Below are positions 1 through 9,700 of a stretch of DNA of 64,000 nucleotides, piece after piece; the stretch's first letter is position 1, and every line of letters begins with the position of its first letter. A program made the translations under genes and the position numbers. The DNA comes from a virus: positions 1-64,000 of IMG/VR virus record IMGVR_UViG_3300027973_000032; one strand, 5' to 3'. The notes below the pieces were generated by a model that saw nothing but the letters and a program-made list of their open reading frames with translations, searched no databases and was not told the origin of the DNA.

Positions 1-1216
1 TTCCTTGCAGAGCAATTGCTACAACATGTTTACCCTCGCACTCACTGTTCATCAAGTAAGCTGGATTTTGTGACACTACACCAGCAAGACGTTGAGTATC
101 CGCATCAGCTATGGTAACTTCCTCATCTCCGCCAATCATCAATACAATACCATAATCATATTGTTGATCAGATACATAATTTTCTGCCAAGTCAGCGTAG
201 GTAGCACTTAATTTACTACCAGATCCCAAACTCCAATTGCCAGTTATTGTGCCTGCTGTTGCTGTTGCACCTGTTGAAATATTAGTTATCGCTGTCAAAC
301 TGGTTATACTTGAACTATAGTTATTTGTATCAATTAATTTATACCAACTTGCCCATGATGTAATACCGCCACTACTGCCACGATGCCAAATATTATTATT
401 ATCAGTAAACCCTAGTTGATGAGCACCTCCGCCACTTGCATCACTCCATTGTTGAAGTTGAATGACTCCATGGTAAGAGCCACCATCACTTAAAGAATCA
501 GTGGCATTAGACATAAATGCGCCATTTATACCTGGGCCAAAGTATGTTGGGGTCAAGCTTGTTGACCTTAGATCTGGAAGAGATAGTTTAGTAGCTGTAG
601 CAGAGTTTCCTGAACAGCTACTTGCTGTGGTTGCTGTGGCAGCATTGCCCGTACAACTACCCGAACTTCCATCAATATTAATACCAGTTAATGATTGTGC
701 TGCACTCGAACGATTAAATGTTATACTAGTTGTACCAAGATTAAATGCTGGGATATCTGCGGCAACAATAGCACGAAATGTTGGAGCACCAGCTGAACCA
801 TTAGGAGCAGCTAAAATATAGTTAGCTGTCTTACTAGCATATGGATTTTGAGTATCGCCATATCCACTTGCCAATCCAATAGAAACTGCTGCTGATCCGT
901 TATAACTAGTACCACTTAACGGACTGCTAATAGTCAATGCATTTGTCACTGAGCCAGCACTACCTGTGGTATTTTGATTTAATGTAGGAAAAGTACAATT
1001 GGCTAAATTACCACTTGCTGGTGTACCTAATGCTCCACCATTGTATAACAAAGTGCCTGATGTTGGTAATGTTACGTTGGTTGATCCTGTGGATGTTAGT
1101 GTAACAGCATTTGCTCCACTCAACGTTAAAGATGCACTGGCTACACCTAAATTACTGATAGAGTTGGCGTTCGCATCTAATCCACTCTTTACTGAAAAAC
1201 TTCTTTTAGTTGCCAT
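1..1216 (-). CDS. Tail-fibre-like protein, C-terminus beyond window edge
   Basis: This minus-strand frame opens with an ATG at 1216 and stays open to the window edge, giving about 405 residues with the end missing. The first ~60 residues (ATKRSFSVKSGLDANANS onward) closely resemble the start of the next gene at 3746, so the two are paralogues. The middle is Gly/Ser/Thr/Asn-rich, as in beta-structured fibres. The last visible ~70 residues contain YADLAENYVSDQQYDYG, then a GG-D-E-E-V-T segment and AGVVSQNPAYLMNS. I recognise this layout from the C-terminal ends of fibres in T4-like marine phages, where it may be a chaperone or autoprocessing domain. The fibre assignment is fairly safe; the exact role in adsorption is inferred. 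Confidence 0.8.
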   Translation of the reverse strand, partial: MATKRSFSVKSGLDANANSISNLGVASASLTLSGANAVTLTSTGSTNVTLPTSGTLLYNGGALGTPASGNLANCTFPTLNQNTTGSAGSVTNALTISSPLSGTSYNGSAAVSIGLASGYGDTQNPYASKTANYILAAPNGSAGAPTFRAIVAADIPAFNLGTTSITFNRSSAAQSLTGINIDGSSGSCTGNAATATTASSCSGNSATATKLSLPDLRSTSLTPTYFGPGINGAFMSNATDSLSDGGSYHGVIQLQQWSDASGGGAHQLGFTDNNNIWHRGSSGGITSWASWYKLIDTNNYSSSITSLTAITNISTGATATAGTITGNWSLGSGSKLSATYADLAENYVSDQQYDYGIVLMIGGDEEVTIADADTQRLAGVVSQNPAYLMNSECEGKHVVAIALQG

Positions 1217-1247
1217 TTGATTCCCTTTTCCTCAAATTTAAGGCTAA

Positions 1248-3746
1248 TTAAACTGCTATTGCTTTAATGGCTACATTGAATGTTGTTGCTGCATTTGTTG
1301 GTGTAGTTAATAATCTAATATTACCTCCAGATATATCCATGTCAAATGTGGCCAAAGCGGCTGAAGAATATATTTCACCATACTCTGTCATATATACTGT
1401 TGTACCATTATGCACCGCTAATATCTTAGTTAAATGATAGCTGGTACTACTGGTTATCGATACTAAAAATTCCACACTTCTATATGTGGCAATGGCCAAT
1501 TGAGCAACTACTTGATTAGCTGTTGTTGTGGTTGTTGTAAGTGTGGCAGTATCTTCTAATAATAAACTATCAATTGTAATGCTACCCGCAGCAATTGATC
1601 CAGTACCAGTAATTGATGGACTACTGATAGTTGGACTTGTATCTAACACAGCCTTACCAGTACCAGTCTTGTCTGTGATTTGATATGCATTGATTTTGAA
1701 TACATTGCCAGTACCAGCAGTATCAAATGTCTTGTTGGTGAATACATCAGTTGTGGCTTTACCAACTAGTGTGTCAGTGCTTGTTGGCAATGTCAATGTG
1801 CCAGTATTACTTATTGAGCTAATAACTGGACTGGTTAGTGTTTTATTAGTTAATGTCTGTGAACCAGTTAGTGTTACAACTGTACTATCTATGGCAATAG
1901 TTACTGCACTTGATCCGTTATAACTAGTTCCACTTAGTCCTGTACCAATAGTCAACGCCGCAGTTGCTATGGCAGATACCGTAACACTACCGCCTAGGCT
2001 AACTGCACTTCCATTGATTGTAATACTATTATTAGTTAGTTTACTATTAGATATTGATCCAGCTAACATGGTATCAGTTACTGAGCCAGTATCCCCAGTG
2101 GTCACAATAGTGCCATTTACGTTTGGAACTGTTAATGTACGAGTAGTTGACGCTCCAATGCTACTGAGTTGAAACTGCATTTTTTTAGTGCCATCAACTT
2201 CATCTATAAAATATGTTGTGCTATCGCTTAAACTCTTGTTAGTGAACGTTTCAGTGCCAGCCAGTGTAGCCAATGTGCCTGTACTTGGGACTGTTACACT
2301 AGATCCACCTGCTTGAGCAGTTAATGTTAAATTACCTGTACTGATCGTTAATGTACGTCCACCGTTATTAACTCCAGTACCACCATATGTTGAAGTAATT
2401 ACAGTACCTTGCCAAACACCAGTACCAATTGTGCCTACGGTAGTTAAGCTTGAAGTAACTACTGCTGACCCTAATGTTGTGGCATTAAGTACATCAGCAT
2501 TATTGATCTTAAAGGATTTGCCTGAAGCAATATTCCAATGCTCACTACTGGACCAATTGCTATTGGTACTATCCCAAATAATAGTTTTATCTGTGGCACC
2601 TTTAACAGTAATACCTGCTCCATCTGCTGTGGTGTCTGTGGGAGAACCAACTTTGGCCAGTTCAATGTTTTTATCAGTAACACTTAATGTAGTTGAACTT
2701 AAGGTAGTTGTATTACCGTTGACTGTTAAGTTTCCACTAATTACAGTATTACCACCTACACTTAAATCTCCATTAACAGTGGTCGTGCCGCCATTGGCAC
2801 TGCCTATGTTTACGTTACTTGTAGATCCACTTGCTCCACCAGTGCCAATGTTGACTGTTTTGGTTATGCCGCTAGCATTTACACCGTTTGAAATATTTGT
2901 TGTACTGGCTGCTGTTCCAGTGTATCCAACTGTTAATGCTGTTGAACTGGCAAATGCACCAAATGTGGCACCGCCATCTATACCAGTTGTAAATGTAGGA
3001 CTAGTTCCAAATACCACTACACCAGTTCCAGTTTCATCACTAAGCACACCGGCTAATTCACTACTACTTGTTGCAGAAAATACACTTAGTTTGTTGGAAG
3101 TGTAGGTCACGGTGCCGCCTGCACCAAATGCTACACTACTTGTATCAGTACCAGTGAATGTTAATGTATTGCTGGCAGTTAGAGTTTTGCCATCTGCAAT
3201 GGTCAATGTTGATCCAGTTGCTGGCGCTGTTATTGTGACCTTATTGATTGTTGTAGCAGTGGCAGCTCCCAATGTAGGTGTTGTTAGTGTAGGACTCGTA
3301 GATAATACAACGGTATTGCCTGTACCAGTTACCGCACTTATCCCTGTACTGTTAATTTGTAATACATTACCGGTTCCAGCTGTATTAAATGTTTTGTTGG
3401 TAAATGTATCAGTGGTAGCTTTACCAACCAATGTGTCAGTGGCTGCTGGTAGAGTCAATGTGCCCGAAGCTGTAGAACTAGCTTGTACTAGAGTAGTTCC
3501 ACTAGTCGATCCTGCAAAAGTAAGACCAGCACTGGCAATTGTTTTATTAGCAAATGTTTCACTATTTGACAATGTGGCCAATGTGCCAGTTGTAGGTAAT
3601 GTAACACCAGTTGTGCCAGTACTCGTTAGTGTAACTGCATATGCACCATTCAGGGTCAATGATGCACCTGTTACACCTAAATTTGAAATAGTATTAGCAT
3701 TATTATCTAATCCATTTTTTGCTACAAATCGTTTATTAGTGGCCAT
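1248..3746 (-). CDS. Repetitive tail fibre protein (832 aa)
   Basis: A long, low-complexity Thr/Ser/Gly/Asn-rich protein built of short beta-type repeats such as LPTTGTLATL, ETFANKTI and TDTFTNKTF. Its N-terminus matches the neighbour ending at 1216. Its last ~110 residues (after SITGTGSIAAGS) match the C-terminus of the 2832-aa fibre at 3782-12280, with shared features ATYRSVEF, TEYGEI and NIRLLTTP. This suggests shuffling of fibre modules, probably for oligomerisation or binding. A late-promoter-like motif lies 25 nt upstream. It is a virion surface protein by composition and context; no enzymatic motif is visible. Confidence 0.85.
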   Translation of the reverse strand: MATNKRFVAKNGLDNNANTISNLGVTGASLTLNGAYAVTLTSTGTTGVTLPTTGTLATLSNSETFANKTIASAGLTFAGSTSGTTLVQASSTASGTLTLPAATDTLVGKATTDTFTNKTFNTAGTGNVLQINSTGISAVTGTGNTVVLSTSPTLTTPTLGAATATTINKVTITAPATGSTLTIADGKTLTASNTLTFTGTDTSSVAFGAGGTVTYTSNKLSVFSATSSSELAGVLSDETGTGVVVFGTSPTFTTGIDGGATFGAFASSTALTVGYTGTAASTTNISNGVNASGITKTVNIGTGGASGSTSNVNIGSANGGTTTVNGDLSVGGNTVISGNLTVNGNTTTLSSTTLSVTDKNIELAKVGSPTDTTADGAGITVKGATDKTIIWDSTNSNWSSSEHWNIASGKSFKINNADVLNATTLGSAVVTSSLTTVGTIGTGVWQGTVITSTYGGTGVNNGGRTLTISTGNLTLTAQAGGSSVTVPSTGTLATLAGTETFTNKSLSDSTTYFIDEVDGTKKMQFQLSSIGASTTRTLTVPNVNGTIVTTGDTGSVTDTMLAGSISNSKLTNNSITINGSAVSLGGSVTVSAIATAALTIGTGLSGTSYNGSSAVTIAIDSTVVTLTGSQTLTNKTLTSPVISSISNTGTLTLPTSTDTLVGKATTDVFTNKTFDTAGTGNVFKINAYQITDKTGTGKAVLDTSPTISSPSITGTGSIAAGSITIDSLLLEDTATLTTTTTTANQVVAQLAIATYRSVEFLVSITSSTSYHLTKILAVHNGTTVYMTEYGEIYSSAALATFDMDISGGNIRLLTTPTNAATTFNVAIKAIAV

Positions 3747-3770
3747 ATTTTATTCCAAGTTATCTAGTAT

Positions 3771-3779
3771 TATATTTAT
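3771..3779 (-). promoter_or_regulatory. Late-promoter-like motif
   Basis: The minus strand reads ATAAATATA here, close to the T4-type late consensus TATAAATA, about 25 nt before the ATG of the 832-aa fibre gene. It would be recognised by a gp55-like late sigma factor if the phage has one. Confidence 0.5.
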
Positions 3780-3781
3780 TG

Positions 3782-6700
3782 TTATACTGAAATTGCATTG
3801 ATTGAGACCTTATACACAGTATCATTAAACACTGGTGTGGTTAACAATCTAATATTATTAGCTGAAATATCAGCAGTGAATGTGGCCAATAATTGGCTAG
3901 GGTTGGACAAGATCTCTCCGTACTGTGTCAAAAATACTGAAGCACCATCATGCACTACTAGAATCTTTAAGGCATGATAATATGAACCACTGGTCACTGA
4001 TACTGTGAACTCTACAGTTCTATATTTTATACCATTTACTGTGGCTGCTACTTGATCTGTTGCTGTGGTAGTTGTGGTCAGCGTACTTGAATCTATTAGA
4101 ACTGTTTCACTATCTAATGTAAGTAGACCAGCAGCAATGGATCCAGTGCCTGTGATGGTTGGGCTGGTCAAGGACTTATTGCTAAATGTTTCAATATTAT
4201 CTAATGTGGCCAATGTGCCTGTAGTTGGTAATGTTATATTGGTTGTAGCTGTAGCTGTTAAATTAGTACTATATGCTCCTGTAGTAGACAAACTCCCGCC
4301 TAAGGTCAATGTATTGGCGCCATTGTTAATGCCAGTGCCGCCATATGTAGGGGCAACAATTGTGCCCTGCCATGTACCAGTGCCAATTGTGCCCACTGTG
4401 GTTAAACTAGATCCAGTTACTCCTGAACCTAAACTTGAAGCTGATAGTACTTGTGTTCCATTAATCTTATAGACTTTGCTAACAGCCAAATCTAAATTGT
4501 CACTGCTGGTCCAAGATGATGTTGCTCTTTTCCAAACAAAGGTTTTATCATCAGCACCCTTTACAGTGACTCCGCCGTTGTCTGCTGTATAGTCTGATAC
4601 ACCGCCAATGTTAAATGTAATTGATCCCACAGTATTAGCATCGTCTGCTTGGAAGGTAAACGAAGTAGTATTCAATACATCAACTACTCTAGCATTAGAG
4701 CCAAATGCGCCAACGCCGCTGACCTTGGACAACAACATTCCACCAGTGATCCCAGAAGTACTAGCTAATCCAGTAATTGTTGACAAGCTGGCGGCGTCAG
4801 CAATTACGCCAGTTTTATTATTCAATGCAGATATCACACCTAATTGAATGTTTTTATCAGCTATGGTAAGTTTGCCAGAAGTTATTGCAACTATTCCACC
4901 TAAGTTGACATTGCCATCAACGGTTAAGTCTTTAAAATTAAGACTGTCACTCCAACTTGGTGCAGAACCTGTACTAACTAAAATCTTATTTGCTGACCCA
5001 ATGTTTAACTTGCCCAATGAAGTTGTACCATTGGCATAGATCATGTCGCCACTAGTATAGCTGGTTAAATTAGTACCACCCTTGTTAACTGGTTGAGTAG
5101 TATGATTAACTGAATCTAATAAGTAGCTGCTGTTGTTTCCGTTTACTGTGGCAGCATCAATCACATTGTCTTTAATAAAGACTTTACCAGCAGTGACTCC
5201 ATCACCTATGGTAAATTGATTTTTACTAAATGCTACCACACCACTGTTAGAATATAGTGCGTCACCACGAGTTCCATCTACTGGATCAATGTTTACAGTA
5301 ACATCAGCATAGAAATTGTTAGTGCCACCGTTTGTGAAAAAATCACCTGTTAAACTTAAAGGACTATTAGCACCTGTTTTTAAAGTTTGAACAGCTCGAG
5401 CCCAACTGCTATCACCTCTGAGGAAAGTTCCAGTATTGGCTGTACCAGTGGCCAATCTACTTGTATTGATTATACCGCTAACTATGTTGCTAGCATCAAT
5501 GTTATTGGCGCTTAGGCTACTCCAGTTAATAGCCAACGTAGATCCAGTATTAACCACTGATGTAATTTGTACATTTTGTAAAGTAAATGTAGCTGAGCCA
5601 CTGCCAGTACTGGATAAGTTAATAGGATTAAAAGTTTGTCCATTTATACTGGATAGTGCATCTGCTTTTAATTGATGTAGGGTAAAGCTATTTGTAGTTT
5701 CAGATCCAATAAAATAAAAATTACCAGATGGTATGCCATTTGGTAATGCTGCACCTGTTAGGCAAATAGGATCACCTGTGTTAAATCCGTGTGTTGGCAA
5801 GTAAATAGTATCTTTGATTAGATCAACTGCACTTACAGTTAAACTCTGTGTGCCTGTGCCACTACTAACAAATGCAATCTTATTTTGTATTGTGTAATCA
5901 GTACATAATTCAATAGTGTCACTATCATATACTTTAATATAATAGACACTGCCACCAACTAAGCCACCTATATTAACATAAGGTGATGATGTATATTTTA
6001 CAGGATCACCATTGGTAAATCCATGACTGCTAATAGTTATTCTACTATTAATATAGTCAACATTGCCGCCTACTGAAGCTGCATTAAATGACTTTACTGA
6101 GTTTGTAGTTAAAGTGACAGTATTGATTAGTGCGTTATTATCGTAGATATATTCTGGAACAACACTACTTGCTGTAAACTTTTGTGAACCTACAATGTCT
6201 ACGTATAGCCTTTTTTGTATGCTAGTTACTCTAATATTAAATTGAACAGCATAAGTACCACCAATATTAGTATATGCAGCACGTATTTGATCGTTAACAG
6301 CATATCCACTGCCACCTCTAACCAAATAAACATTAGTCACTGAACCATTAGTTACTGTGATGTCTGCTATAGCGCCTATGCCAGTTCCAGTAATTGATAC
6401 TAAAGGCACATTAGTATAAACTTGGAACCCTGATGCTGGTGTATATCCAGATCCACCTACAATATTTGCATTATCAAGTGAATAAAGTACACCGTAAACT
6501 GTACCAGTGACCGTGCCTATTGCTTGATAATTAGCACCAACTACTGATGTTATGCCTGTAAAATCATAATCTTTTGAAGGATCTAATACTAAAAATTGAC
6601 TGGGCTCTTGTTCAGACAGAATATAGTTAACAGTTTGCCCAGTAGTAACTGGGCCTACATTACTAGGAGTGACTGATTGATTAGTGTCGCTTGGAGTACT

Positions 6701-9700
6701 GTCACCATCAATGACCAATGTGTCTGTGGTATTAAAGGCAGCATTGAATGTGGATTTTAAGTAGCTACCCACAGTTATTAATGTTGCAGCAGCCACATTG
6801 CCTATGATAACGCCTTTAGCTCCTGTGGTATTTTGTACTACCACTGTGCCATCTGCTGCTGTTATAGCACGATCTAAAGTTAATTCCTGTATGCTATATG
6901 TTTCTGTAGCAAGGTCTCCGTTTAAGAGATTTACTGCTGGAACATTTTCAACTTGTACTAATCTACTATCATATCCTTGACTACGATAACTTAGGAAGTT
7001 TCTAACTGGCGGGATCAAATCTGCATTGAGCTGGCCCAAGCTGTTTAACTGTGGGATAGCACCAGACACATTGTTTGTACTAACACGCTTGTCAATGAAG
7101 TCACCTAGTCTATTTGCTAGATAACTCTTTACTGCTAATTGTGTGCTTAGCCTTGTATCCTTTGGACCGCCTACTTCATTGTCACCTAAGCCAATGTCTG
7201 TACTAAACTCCTCAATGGTCACGTTACCTACAGCTAATCGCAATGCAGCCAATGCGCCAATTGTAACTGTGTTAGTAAATGTTACATTACCAGTTTTATT
7301 TTCAGCTTTGATGAAGTCACCAACTTTGAAGTCACCAAGTTCGTTAGTACCTGAAGTATATACTCTGCCAGGAAGATCACTAAATTGTTCGTAATCAGGA
7401 TCACCTTTGCCACCGTTTTGTGGTAAAGCATTATAGTCCGTACCTGAACCCGCATACTCCCAAGAGTGGCTACTACTATTAACAATACTAGGTCGGTGTA
7501 ACCAAATTTGTTTTTCTGGTAAATTACCTAAGTTTATCAACTGTGTGCCATTGGTCACTGGTAATATTTTTACGTCTACTGTGTAAAGTGTATTAATAGA
7601 ATCATAAGCATTAACTACTATACTGGCAACAGGACTGGCTGAATGGTCATAATTGATAATGCTAGTATCATTAAACGGTCTTCTTGATATTACATTGTTT
7701 ACAGTAACATAATCTAAACTGACTATTAGTTCATATGTTAATGGATCGTAAGTATAAACATATGCTCTGTTTGGACTACCACCAGTTTCGCCTTCTACTA
7801 CTCTACCTGTGACAAATTTATAATCGCCGGCATCTAAGGTTAATTTTTGATAGTCAGTGTGACTGTCAACAATTGTATCTATATAAAACTCTTTGACATT
7901 TTTAACAAATCTTTGTTGTCCAGTACTAGTGCCTAATATATTAACTCTAGAGGTTAAGCTGTTGTCATAGAACAAGCCAAATTGATTTACAGTAATAAAA
8001 TCTACATAATACGTTTGTTCATTTGTTAGGCCAGGAACAGTTGCGAATGTATTACTGTTATAAATTACTTTTTGACCGTTTAATAAACCGTGTCCAGTAA
8101 TATTAAACACATTGTCACCAGCATCAACAGAAGTAGCAGCATTAAAGTTAACGTAATCACTAGCTGATATAGGTTGATAGTTAGCTGAAATATCTCCCAC
8201 ATTACTATAAGATATACTAACTGGGGCTGATGCAGGATCATCAATAATGCCAATGATAATGTCAAACTTCTGTTCTACAATAAAATCTATACCTAAGTCC
8301 ACAACAACGGCCATACATTCTTGTTTTAGGTATTCAAATGCTGCTATATTTTGAAGTGTTTGAGCTGTGAGTGCAGCTACATCAGCATTGGCATAACTCA
8401 GTCCAGCTTCAACTGATCTGCTATTACCGCCTGTTAACACATCGTTAGCCACTGCTTCAACTAGTAGGCCAACATCTCTATGGCATTTGTCTTCATCATA
8501 GACAAAGCCTGATGTAAATGGACTAATATTACCATTTACTTGTATGGTAATCCAATCTATAACTGCTGTTTGTAGTCTAGTTTTATTTTCTAATAGATCA
8601 AAATAGGCATTTTTATATGCAGTATCTCTAAACCTAATTACATAATCCTGCACAGGCAATTGACCAAAACCAATAGCTTGAATAGTTTGTTGTGCGCCAT
8701 TAGTACCAGTACCAACTACCACACCTCTATTGAATGAGAACGCATTGGGACTATATCCACTAGCTCTGAGTGCGTACTTACCAAAGTTAGTAGCACTGTT
8801 GGTAATACTTAAATATCCACCGCTTTGGCAATAGCTACCATTTAAGCAGAAGATTTGGAAGCAGCTAACAATCTGTGCATAAGCATCGTTGATCACACGC
8901 CAACCTGTGCCACCAAAGCTCAACATGGTAAAGGCGTTGGCCACCATGGATTTGCCCTGTTCTGGTTCTGGACCTTCTACTGGATTTTCTACTTCATTTG
9001 GGTTTCTTGGCTTGTTAGGTGAGTTAACTTTATTACCGTCAACTAATACACCATTACCACCTAAGAAACTGATAATACTACAGTTTTGAATGTAAGGGGA
9101 TATTGTAATAGTGGGACGGGTGTCAGGCATGTTTGTATAGCCTGTTCTATCACAGTTTGTGTCAGCGGGGTCATCAAAACTCACGGCATAATCAAATGTG
9201 AATTGAGGTGTTCCGTTGATGTTTAGATTATCTCTAAAAGTAAATCCAGTAAAGTAACATGCATTACGCACACGCAACATATCCAAGTTGGCGTTTAGTG
9301 GACGAATGTTACAGGCTCTTAGTCCAGCACCTTGTACACTAACATTGTCTGGAATGATAATTGGGTTGTCTTCGTAGTATTCACCGTTAGCCACACTGAC
9401 TACAAGCTTTTTATCGTTAGGCTTGCCATTCGCATCATAGACAATACCACTAGCTATTTGCAGAGCACGTTTAACTGTTTTAACTGGCTTGTTAATACCG
9501 TCGTTAGCATCGTCACCATAGACATTGCTGACGTTTACCTTGCCGCCACCAAATGCATCAGGGCTGACAAATTCTAATTCACCAGTGGCATTTTGTCCTA
9601 GTATATATCCGTCCAATCCCAATGCTGGCGGCAATGTCATTGTGTAAGATGACAACAAGTAATCAGGTGCTTTGAGGTTAACTGATGTTACACCGTTTGC